The notes under the pieces: model-generated | What the model saw: only the letters and a program-made list of their open reading frames with translations | The model's database searches: none | What the model was told of the DNA's origin: nothing | Source of the DNA: a virus | Length of the DNA stretch: 25,917 bases | Direction: 5' to 3' (one strand) | IMG/VR virus record: IMGVR_UViG_3300009159_000276 | Coordinates: 1-25,917 of that record | Program-made: the position numbers and the translations under genes | In this document: one piece after another, positions 1-6,325 of the stretch | How the letters are laid out: each line of letters begins with the position of its first letter | Position numbering within the stretch: position 1 is the first letter of the stretch

Positions 1-1
1 T

Positions 2-271
2 AACAAAGAAAAACAACTACTCATCCAAATGCAAAACGAATTGCAGAAGGAACGACAATGCTGCGACATGCTCGCAGACGCGCTCATCCAAGGCGGACTG
101 GATCGGTCATTCGAAGCGTTGACTTTCCACGAACTGTTACGCAACGGCATGCAATACCTTGGTGCAACACTTGGCAAGCCACGCGCTAAACGCCGACGAA
201 ACCATCCCACCATGGGCTACTACACATATGGTGCCGAGCAGACACCATTCGACCAAGAAGAGGAGCAATAA
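2..271 (+). CDS. Small coiled-coil/acidic-tail hypothetical protein, 5' end missing
   Basis: The frame is open from the left edge of the window, so the gene very likely starts upstream. The first in-window ATG (29) has no Shine-Dalgarno sequence in front of it. The visible N-terminal part is rich in Gln, Glu, Lys and Leu and looks like an amphipathic helix or short coiled coil. It is followed by a basic patch (residues KPRAKRRR) and an acidic tail ending in EEEQ. I do not recognise a family. The stop TAA shares its last base with the ATG of the next gene (TAATG), so the two are probably translationally coupled in the early DNA-metabolism operon. A small DNA-binding accessory protein is possible but only a guess. 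Confidence 0.6.
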   Translation, partial: NKEKQLLIQMQNELQKERQCCDMLADALIQGGLDRSFEALTFHELLRNGMQYLGATLGKPRAKRRRNHPTMGYYTYGAEQTPFDQEEEQ

Positions 272-726
272 TGACATCCAATGAACAACACTTCAAACGG
301 GACGCATGGCTCTCAGGCAGACATCGCACCTGGGGCTACAACGTGCCGGCAATGGACCTTGACTTCCTCATGGTCGAATACGACAACTGTGTACCCAAAG
401 CAATCATCGATTACAAGCACGAACACGCCACACTTGATCTAACCAATGTCGGTGCCAAGACACTATGCAACCTTGGCAACTTGGCAAGCATCCCAGCGTT
501 CATCGTGCAGTACGGTCACTCGAATCAGGACGGGTGGTGGGGCGAAGTCGCCGAAGACTCTGTGCCATGGTTCGTGGTCTGGCCGCTCAATCAACACGCT
601 AAAACATTCATGGAGAACAAAGTTGAGAAAGTTGACGAGATTGGATTCGTAGAGTTCCTCTACCAGTTGCGTGGACGCAAAATACCATCCGACATACTCA
701 ACACCATCGTCAAAGGAATCAAATGA
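271..726 (+). CDS. Putative PD-(D/E)XK-superfamily nuclease (151 aa)
   Basis: The protein has the spacing of a minimal PD-(D/E)XK nuclease core. An Asp pair at D29/D31 lies in a hydrophobic strand (MDLDFLMVEYD). It is followed about 16 residues later by the strand AIIDYKH, where D47-x-K49 would be the D-x-K variant of the E-x-K signature. The two strands are separated by a tight turn, as in RecB-like and VRR-NUC-like enzymes. Such nucleases cut DNA with Mg2+ and serve in restriction, recombination or host-genome degradation. It starts on the previous stop (TAATG) and its own stop overlaps the methyltransferase ATG (ATGA). This tight coupling suggests a joint role with the methyltransferase. 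The family call is from motif spacing only; a structural protein with chance matches cannot be excluded. Confidence 0.55.
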   Translation: MTSNEQHFKRDAWLSGRHRTWGYNVPAMDLDFLMVEYDNCVPKAIIDYKHEHATLDLTNVGAKTLCNLGNLASIPAFIVQYGHSNQDGWWGEVAEDSVPWFVVWPLNQHAKTFMENKVEKVDEIGFVEFLYQLRGRKIPSDILNTIVKGIK

Positions 727-1733
727 TTCTTATAGGTGATGTTCGAGAAAAGTTAAAAGAACTACCAGATCAATCGGTGCATTGTGTTGTCACATCGCCA
801 CCATATTGGGGATTGCGCGACTACGGCGAAGATGGACAGATCGGTATGGAAGACACACCAGAACAATTCGTTGCGAACATGGTGGAAGTATTCCGAGAAG
901 TATGGCGTGTGCTGCGTGACGATGGCACACTCTGGCTCAACCTCGGCGATTCGTATGCGGGTTCAGGCAAAGGACGCAACCCAGACGGCACAGTCCATGT
1001 GTCTGCCATGATCGCAAAACAAGGCTCATCCGCAGGAACAGTCATGGGCAATGTCAAAGGCGGAATCGTGCCAGACGGACTCAAACCAAAAGACCTAGTC
1101 GGCATACCGTGGCGAGTTGCGTTCGCACTCCAAACAGAAGGCTGGTACCTACGGCAAGACATCATCTGGCACAAACCAAACCCGATGCCCGAATCAGTCA
1201 CAGACCGATGCACAAAATCGCACGAATATATCTTTCTGCTCAGCAAGTCACGCCAGTACTACTTTGACAACGAAGCAATCAAAGAACCAGCCAAGTACCC
1301 ATTCGATGACAGAGCATCTAGAGCAGATTCGCGTGCAGGTACATCAATGAATAGTGTCGGTGGTAAAACTGGTATTCGGTTTGGCGGCAACAAATACGGT
1401 GACAGCGACGATCCGAAACATGCAACAAAATCTGGGAACGAATACGAAGCAACAGGCAAACGCAACAAGCGTGATGTGTGGACAGTGACAACACGACCAT
1501 TCAAAGGCGCACACTTTGCAACCTTCCCACCACAACTCATCGAACCATGCATACTCGCAGGATGCCCACCAGACGGCACAGTCCTCGACCCGTTCTTCGG
1601 TGCAGGCACAACAGGGCTAGTCGCACAACAACACGGACGAAACTGGATCGGATGCGAACTCAATCCCGTGTACGCCGAGATGGCAGCCAAACGAATCAAA
1701 GACGCAGAACCACAACCAAAACTATTTATCTAG
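723..1733 (+). CDS. Site-specific DNA methyltransferase, beta-class (N6-adenine or N4-cytosine)
   Basis: Transfers a methyl group from S-adenosylmethionine to an exocyclic amino group of A or C in DNA. The catalytic motif IV, TSPPYWG, is at residues 24-30. The SAM-binding motif I, DPFFGAGTTG, is at residues 289-298 near the C-terminus, followed by an acidic-loop motif (GCELNPVY). The order catalytic motif first, SAM site last defines the beta class. SPPY fits N4-cytosine or N6-adenine enzymes; I cannot choose between them. The variable region between the motifs (roughly 90-260) should hold the target recognition domain. The 336 aa length is typical. It overlaps the nuclease-like gene by ATGA and precedes the replication gene. 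Likely roles are protection of phage DNA against host restriction or partnership with the upstream nuclease. Confidence 0.93.
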   Translation: MILIGDVREKLKELPDQSVHCVVTSPPYWGLRDYGEDGQIGMEDTPEQFVANMVEVFREVWRVLRDDGTLWLNLGDSYAGSGKGRNPDGTVHVSAMIAKQGSSAGTVMGNVKGGIVPDGLKPKDLVGIPWRVAFALQTEGWYLRQDIIWHKPNPMPESVTDRCTKSHEYIFLLSKSRQYYFDNEAIKEPAKYPFDDRASRADSRAGTSMNSVGGKTGIRFGGNKYGDSDDPKHATKSGNEYEATGKRNKRDVWTVTTRPFKGAHFATFPPQLIEPCILAGCPPDGTVLDPFFGAGTTGLVAQQHGRNWIGCELNPVYAEMAAKRIKDAEPQPKLFI

Positions 1734-1759
1734 ACTAAAGAACTTACCCAAGGAGAATC

Positions 1760-3622
1760 ATGAATGTGTTAGACACTGCACTCGCATACGCGCACAAAGG
1801 TCTACGAGTCATCCCAATCAAACAAGGCGGCAAATATCCGCCGATCGAAGGTTGGCAGAACGCAGCCACATCCAACCCAACACAAATCCAACAATGGTTC
1901 ACCGGTGCATTCAAAGACTGCGGACTCGGAATCGCCACAGGCAAGTTCGCAGACAAATACATTGTCGTCGTAGACGTGGACGACCGTGAAGAATACCGTG
2001 GCTCCGACACCCTCTACGACCTAGAACAACTACACGGCAAACTCCCAGACACACTCGAAGCCGTAACAGGATCAGGCGGACGACACCTCTACTTCTTCAC
2101 CGACCAACCAATCCACAACGAAGCATCAGGCAAACTCGGCCAAGGCATAGACATCCGTGGCATCGGAGGACAAGTCCTAGCACCACCAACAATCCACCCG
2201 AACGGCAAACCATACCAATGGTTAGACGGCCACAGCATCGAAGAACGCAAACCAGCAGACATGCCACTCTGGATGGTCCTACTACTCACAGCCAAACCCG
2301 AACCCACCACAACACCCACAACATCAGCGACGCTGTCACCGTTACTGCAAGATGAAGAAGGACCAGCATCCCGTTACTGTGCGGCAACAACTTGGCATGA
2401 CCTACTAAGGCAAGACGGATGGACACTTGCCCACACCGACCAGTCAGGCGAATCACACTGGGTACGACCAGGCAAAGACATCCGCGAAGGCACCTCAGCC
2501 ACAACAGGATGGCAAGGCAAAGACATCCTCAAAGTATTCACAACCAGCATCACCAACCTTCCAGCCGGTGCATATACCCGCTTCGGCTACACCGCATCCA
2601 TGCACCACCACGGCGACCGATCAGCGTTCGCAAAGAAACTCCTACAAGACACACGGTCACTGCAACCAGTAGAACAACCACGCATCACCGACAACATCCT
2701 CATCAACTGGCAAGACTTCTGGCAACAAACATTCCCAGAAGAAGACTGGCTCATCGAACCAATCATCCCACGCAACCAGCTCGTCGTCATCTTCGCACCA
2801 GGCGGAACAGGCAAGTCACTCCTTGCCCTCTACATCGCAGCAGGACTCGCCACAGGCCGCAACATGTTCGGACGCGACCACGACCCAGTCAACATCCTCT
2901 ACATGGACTACGAGATGCAACAAGCCCAACTCTACGAACGACTCGTCGCCATGGGCTACAACAAAGACACCGACCTCACACGACTCCACTACGCATCACT
3001 CCCACCAATCGGATCACTTGACAAACCAGAAGGAGCCAAACAGATCTGCGACCTAGCCCGCACCTGTCAAGCCGAACTCGTAATCATTGACACCTTCTCA
3101 CGCGCAGTCGAAGGAGCAGAGAACGACGCCGACACAGTCAGAGACTTCTACCGATGGACAGCACTCAACCTCAAACAAGAAGGACGATCACTACTAAGAA
3201 TTGACCATGCCGGCAAAGACATCAAGAAGGGCGCACGAGGCACCAGCGCAAAGAACGATGACGTGGACTTGGTCTGGGCAATGACCCGAGCAGGCGATGA
3301 CGTCCGCTTGTCACCAATCAAGAAACGCCACACATGGATCACACCGATAGATCTCAAAGTAACCAAAGACAACGAGATGTTCATGCAAGACATCAAAGGC
3401 GGACCACGCAACGAGAAGGTCATAGAGATCATCACCAAACACAACATCGACATTCATGTCGGCACCAAGAAGTTCTGGGACACAATCAAGCCACATGTCG
3501 AGACTGACACAGGCCGAGTCAGCCAAAAGGAATGCTGGAGAGTCCAAGCACAACTCATTAAAGAACACGAACAAGACGCCGAACGAGCAGGCCTAATTGG
3601 CTACACGCAAGAGGACTTCTAA
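1760..3622 (+). CDS. PrimPol-RepA-type replication protein (primase/polymerase plus RecA-like ATPase)
   Basis: A 620 aa two-domain replication protein. Residues about 1-180 match the bifunctional primase/polymerase (archaeo-eukaryotic primase) domain: an N-terminal helix followed by LRVIPIKQGGKYP, the metal-binding DVD at 72-74, and the GSGGRHLYF segment at 104-112. Residues about 330-560 form a RepA/AAA_25-like ATPase with Walker A APGGTGKS at 346-353, Walker B LVIID at 440-444, and the IDHAGKD/GARGTSAKND region at 481-500 typical of hexameric RepA-like helicases. A Pro/Thr-rich linker (about 178-192) separates the halves. The start is set by AAGGAG about five bases upstream of ATG 1760. It probably primes and unwinds phage DNA, and the candidate origin lies directly behind it. 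The gene has strongly A+C-rich coding strand usage compared with the terminase genes. Confidence 0.92.
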   Translation: MNVLDTALAYAHKGLRVIPIKQGGKYPPIEGWQNAATSNPTQIQQWFTGAFKDCGLGIATGKFADKYIVVVDVDDREEYRGSDTLYDLEQLHGKLPDTLEAVTGSGGRHLYFFTDQPIHNEASGKLGQGIDIRGIGGQVLAPPTIHPNGKPYQWLDGHSIEERKPADMPLWMVLLLTAKPEPTTTPTTSATLSPLLQDEEGPASRYCAATTWHDLLRQDGWTLAHTDQSGESHWVRPGKDIREGTSATTGWQGKDILKVFTTSITNLPAGAYTRFGYTASMHHHGDRSAFAKKLLQDTRSLQPVEQPRITDNILINWQDFWQQTFPEEDWLIEPIIPRNQLVVIFAPGGTGKSLLALYIAAGLATGRNMFGRDHDPVNILYMDYEMQQAQLYERLVAMGYNKDTDLTRLHYASLPPIGSLDKPEGAKQICDLARTCQAELVIIDTFSRAVEGAENDADTVRDFYRWTALNLKQEGRSLLRIDHAGKDIKKGARGTSAKNDDVDLVWAMTRAGDDVRLSPIKKRHTWITPIDLKVTKDNEMFMQDIKGGPRNEKVIEIITKHNIDIHVGTKKFWDTIKPHVETDTGRVSQKECWRVQAQLIKEHEQDAERAGLIGYTQEDF

Positions 3623-3632
3623 AACCATGCTT

Positions 3633-3669
3633 GCGTGTTGCTTGTTGCCAATCACAAGCAAGCACACGC
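3633..3669. other. Imperfect hairpin directly behind the replication gene
   Basis: The left arm GCGTGT+TGCTTG (3633-3644) pairs with CAAGCA (3655-3660) and ACACGC (3664-3669), leaving a 3-nt bulge and a 10-nt loop. It begins 11 bases after the stop codon. It has no T run behind it, so a DNA site (origin or regulator binding) is as likely as a terminator. Confidence 0.45.
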
Positions 3670-3758
3670 TGCGTGTAAATATTCACCAAACCCATAGCCC
3701 ATATGAACCCACCCAACAAGCAAAGCACAAGCAACACTCAACCGAGTCACTTGCTTGT
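3638..3758. repeat. Cluster of five ACAAGCAA octamers (iteron-like), candidate origin
   Basis: The noncoding gap after the replication gene holds five exact copies of one octamer. ACAAGCAA occurs at 3654-3661, 3716-3723 and 3727-3734. Its reverse complement TTGCTTGT occurs at 3638-3645 and 3751-3758. A near copy (agcaagca) follows at about 3785. Repeats in both orientations next to a replication gene are the usual look of binding sites for an initiator or regulator. No gene is present in 3623-3803. Confidence 0.5.
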
Positions 3759-3759
3759 A

Positions 3760-3786
3760 CTGTCGCGCTAACGTAGTTAGCGACAG
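3760..3786. other. Hairpin CTGTCGC-GC-TAAC / GTTAGCGACAG before the HNH gene
   Basis: An 11-bp stem with a 2-nt bulge and a 3-nt loop (GTA) lies 18 bases upstream of the HNH start. No T tract follows. It could end early transcription, form part of an origin, or fold in the HNH leader. Its position next to the octamer cluster favours a cis-acting DNA element. Confidence 0.45.
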
Positions 3787-3803
3787 CAAGCAGACCACGC
3801 AAC

Positions 3804-4103
3804 ATGCCCATATCTAGACCGTGTTTAACCTGTCGGCAACTCACCACCAACCCACGCCGATGCCCAGACTGTCAGACCACCTACAACCGTCTCCATCCCA
3901 AGCCAAAGCGTCCGCATTACTCAGGTGATTACCAAGCACGAGCGAAGGCTGTGCGCGACTCTGCCCAATACTGTTGGATCTGTCTCGAAGGCGCACGACC
4001 CGATGACCCGTGGACCGCAGACCATGTGATACCTGGCGACGTGGACTCACCTCTTCTTCCCGCGCATCGGTCGTGCAACTCGCGACGCGGCGACGCGAAG
4101 TAG
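3804..4103 (+). CDS. HNH endonuclease (99 aa)
   Basis: A small zinc-ribbon HNH nuclease. Cys pairs C7-x2-C10 and C20-x2-C23 form an N-terminal zinc knuckle. A second set, C57-x2-C60 (CWIC), precedes the HNH core: ADH at 72-74 with the catalytic His74, then H88-x2-C91-N92 (HRSCNSRRGD). This is the standard arrangement of phage HNH proteins encoded beside terminase. In HK97-type phages such proteins help the terminase cut cos ends. The position just before the small terminase supports that role over a free-standing homing endonuclease, though the latter is possible. No clear Shine-Dalgarno sequence precedes ATG 3804; the leader contains a hairpin instead. Confidence 0.9.
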   Translation: MPISRPCLTCRQLTTNPRRCPDCQTTYNRLHPKPKRPHYSGDYQARAKAVRDSAQYCWICLEGARPDDPWTADHVIPGDVDSPLLPAHRSCNSRRGDAK

Positions 4104-4123
4104 GCGGGTGTAGAGATGGAGGG

Positions 4124-4161
4124 TGGGTCAAAAGTTTGGACGCACAGGCGTCTATGACCCA
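4124..4161. other. Nested inverted repeat between HNH and terminase genes (cos/pac or terminator candidate)
   Basis: An outer stem TGGGTCA (4124-4130) / TGACCCA (4155-4161) encloses an inner stem GACGC (4139-4143) / GCGTC (4148-4152) with an ACAG loop. It lies between the HNH and small terminase genes, where cohesive-end or packaging sites often sit. There is no T run, which weakens a terminator reading. Confidence 0.4.
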
Positions 4162-4209
4162 TGCCGTTGGCGGACTTGTGCATGGTCGGTGGACGGGTCA
4201 CGGCTACCA

Positions 4210-4228
4210 TTGGTGGCATGGCCACCAA
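4210..4228. promoter_or_regulatory. Perfect 8-bp inverted repeat with the terminase small subunit ATG as its loop
   Basis: TTGGTGGC (4210-4217), ATG (4218-4220), GCCACCAA (4221-4228). In RNA the favoured start codon would sit in the 3-nt loop of a GC-rich hairpin. That could restrain translation. In DNA the same symmetry could be a protein binding or packaging site. Confidence 0.5.
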
Positions 4229-4760
4229 ATCAACTGGAGTCGGTCGCGGATCATCCGCAACTCCTACCGAGCGCAAGCGGTTGAAAGGCTCACGCATTCG
4301 CACAGGTTTGGCTGCTTCACCTATGCCAGAGACAGCACTCGCGCTAGTGGACATGGCAGTTGTGCCGGTCGCACCAAAAGGTTTGGGCAAGATCGGCAAC
4401 CAATACTGGACGGTCTTGTGGACTGGTGGTCGGCGTCATCTGTCGGAGTTGCACGATGGTCCGCTGATGGGTCGGCTCTGTCGCAACTATCAGAAGATCT
4501 ACGATCTAGAACTTTGGCTCGGCGACGATGTCACGACTCGCTGGTACACGTCACCAAACGGTCAGATTGTGACTCATCCAGCGGTGAAACAGATCGAGCA
4601 GATGGATGCACAATGCACGGCATGGATGTGCCTGCTGGGTTTCACTCCAAGCGACAGGGCGAGACTTGGTCTTGCCGAGATAAGGGTGGCCAATGAGCTT
4701 GACTCATACCGACAAAGGAACTCCAACTTGGTCGACGCCAAAGTTATACAGCCGATCTGA
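4218..4760 (+). CDS. terS: Terminase small subunit (P27-like)
   Basis: Binds phage DNA and loads the large terminase at the start of packaging. From ATG 4218 the protein is 180 aa. It begins with a basic Ser/Thr/Gly-rich N-terminus, then a helical body, and ends with the segment HPAVKQIEQMDAQ followed by LLGFTPSDRARLGL. That ending is the hallmark of the P27 family, where a helix is followed by GLTPSxRARL. The frame is open upstream to ATG 4161, which would add 19 residues. I prefer 4218 because the extension looks non-conserved, but neither start has a good ribosome site and 4218 sits inside a perfect hairpin. It overlaps the large subunit gene by 68 bases, an unusually long overlap that argues for coupled translation. 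Confidence 0.85.
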   Translation: MATKSTGVGRGSSATPTERKRLKGSRIRTGLAASPMPETALALVDMAVVPVAPKGLGKIGNQYWTVLWTGGRRHLSELHDGPLMGRLCRNYQKIYDLELWLGDDVTTRWYTSPNGQIVTHPAVKQIEQMDAQCTAWMCLLGFTPSDRARLGLAEIRVANELDSYRQRNSNLVDAKVIQPI

Positions 4761-6162
4761 CGGTCACAAAGTCGTTGACTTTGCCCGCACCTTCTTGCAT
4801 GTCAGCAAAGGTGTTCGCGCCGGTCAACCTCTGATTCTTACCAACTGGCAGGTCGCACTTCTTGATGCATTGTATGAGCGTCGTGATGATGGGTTGTTGC
4901 GGTATCGTCGCAGCCTGATCGGAATGGGAAGGAAGGGAGGCAAGTCGCTTCTCGGTTCGGTGATTGCGCTCTACGGTCTGATCGAAGGTGAGCCTGGTGC
5001 CGAGGTTTATTCGGCAGCGGGTGACAGACAGCAGGCACGAGTTGTGTTCAACGAGGCGAAGTGGCAGATCAGTCAGTCGCCTGCGTTGTCGGGTGTGTGC
5101 AAGGTGTATCGCGATGTTGTTGAGGTTCCTTCGACTGGTGCGATCTATCGTGTGCTATCCAGTGACGCAAAACTTCAGCAAGGTCTAAACGCATCAACCG
5201 TGATATTCGATGAGGCTCATATTCAGCCCAACGAAGAATTATTCAATGCACTCACGTTAGGTTCTGGTGCGCGTAAAGATCCAAACTTTGTCGCAATCAG
5301 CACCGCTGGGTACGACTTGGATTCTCTTTGCGGACGTCTGTACAACTATGGCAAGCGAGTCGTATCTGGTGATCAGGTTGACGAGCGGTTCGGATTCTGG
5401 TGGTGGGAAGCACCAGCCGATTGTGAAGTCTCGGATCGTGATGCTTGGGCTGCTGCGAATCCAAACTTGGCTGAAGGACTTCTTGACATGGAAGACATGG
5501 AGATCTCAATGATGCAGACAGCCGAGGTTGCGTTTCGCAGGTATCGCTTGAATCAGTGGGTTCGCACAGATGGCGAGAGTTGGTTACCGAAGGGCGGGTG
5601 GGAGTTGTGTCGGAGCGAAGATGAACTTGATCCGAACATACCTGTGTTCGTCGGCATTGACATGGCGTTAAAGCATGACTCGATCGCGGTCGTTGTTGCG
5701 CAACCGCAGGAGTCTGGTCGGATTGTTGTTCGTGCGAAGATCTGGCATCCTGATGGTGGTGTGATGGATGTGGCCGCAGTCGAGCAACACATCCGTGAAC
5801 TTGGTCGTGAGTTCACGGTGCAAGAGTTCGCTTATGACCCAGCGTTCTTTCAGCGTTCGGCTGAAGCGATGTCTGATGAAGGGTTCACGATGGTTGAGTT
5901 CTCGCAGTCGACTGCGCGTATGGTGCCTGCTTGCGGAACTTTGTACGAGATGATTGTGAATCAGAAGATTGCGCATGACGGCAATCCTGTGTTCGCCGAT
6001 CAGGTGTTGTCGGCTGCGCAACGGTCAACCGATATGGGTTGGCGATTATCGAAAGGTAAGTCGAAACGCAAGATTGATGCTGCGATAGCATTGGCTATGG
6101 CTGTTGATCGTGCGACGAGAAGAGTCGAGAGTGTTCAGCAACCAGGGTTCTTCAATGTTTAG
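4693..6162 (+). CDS. terL: Terminase large subunit (ATPase and nuclease)
   Basis: The packaging motor that pumps DNA into the prohead and cuts the concatemer. The N-terminal ATPase shows a phage-type Walker A GMGRKGGKS at residues 77-85, Walker B VIFDEAH at 170-176 with catalytic Glu174, and the coupling motif ISTAG at 202-206. The C-terminal RNase H-like nuclease begins with FVGIDMALKHDS (319-330), with D323 as the first metal ligand; further acidic residues lie in the last third. The 489 aa length is normal. The start at 4693 is backed by AAGGGTGG a few bases upstream. The gene is more G+T rich on the + strand than the replication gene. Confidence 0.96.
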   Translation: MSLTHTDKGTPTWSTPKLYSRSDGHKVVDFARTFLHVSKGVRAGQPLILTNWQVALLDALYERRDDGLLRYRRSLIGMGRKGGKSLLGSVIALYGLIEGEPGAEVYSAAGDRQQARVVFNEAKWQISQSPALSGVCKVYRDVVEVPSTGAIYRVLSSDAKLQQGLNASTVIFDEAHIQPNEELFNALTLGSGARKDPNFVAISTAGYDLDSLCGRLYNYGKRVVSGDQVDERFGFWWWEAPADCEVSDRDAWAAANPNLAEGLLDMEDMEISMMQTAEVAFRRYRLNQWVRTDGESWLPKGGWELCRSEDELDPNIPVFVGIDMALKHDSIAVVVAQPQESGRIVVRAKIWHPDGGVMDVAAVEQHIRELGREFTVQEFAYDPAFFQRSAEAMSDEGFTMVEFSQSTARMVPACGTLYEMIVNQKIAHDGNPVFADQVLSAAQRSTDMGWRLSKGKSKRKIDAAIALAMAVDRATRRVESVQQPGFFNV

Positions 6163-6172
6163 GAGCGGACAA

Positions 6173-6325
6173 ATGATGATTCTGATTCTTGAGATGATTG
6201 CGGTGTTGATGATTGCGGTTGGCATATTTTACATTGCACTTCCGCTTGGGCTAATATTCTTGGGCGCATCTCTGCTTGCCTTCACCTTGGCTTGGGAGCG
6301 GTCAAAGAAAGCGGATAGAAACTGA
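6173..6325 (+). CDS. Small membrane protein, 50 aa
   Basis: A 50-residue protein that is almost entirely hydrophobic. Two adjacent membrane segments (about residues 2-21 and 23-42) are followed by a charged end (WERSKKADRN). AGGAG at 6161-6165 selects ATG 6173; the upstream in-frame ATGs at 6104 and 6155 overlap the terminase gene and lack a ribosome site. Its stop overlaps the portal start (TGATG), so it is expressed with the head genes. The shape fits a holin or other small inner-membrane protein, but lysis genes are not normally placed between terminase and portal and no endolysin lies near. Function unknown. Confidence 0.7.
   Translation: MMILILEMIAVLMIAVGIFYIALPLGLIFLGASLLAFTLAWERSKKADRN

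Noticed and set aside
2419-3021. 200-aa Arg/His/Thr-rich + strand frame inside the replication gene
   Set aside because: Composition is typical of an out-of-frame reading of C/A-rich codons, and the overlapping frame has clear PrimPol and Walker motifs.
4010-4696. 228-aa + strand frame overlapping HNH and small terminase genes
   Set aside because: No conserved pattern, and both overlapped genes have family motifs; kept open by codon bias.
6104-6172. Longer form of the small membrane protein starting at 6104
   Set aside because: The extension overlaps terminase coding sequence and AGGAG is positioned for ATG 6173.
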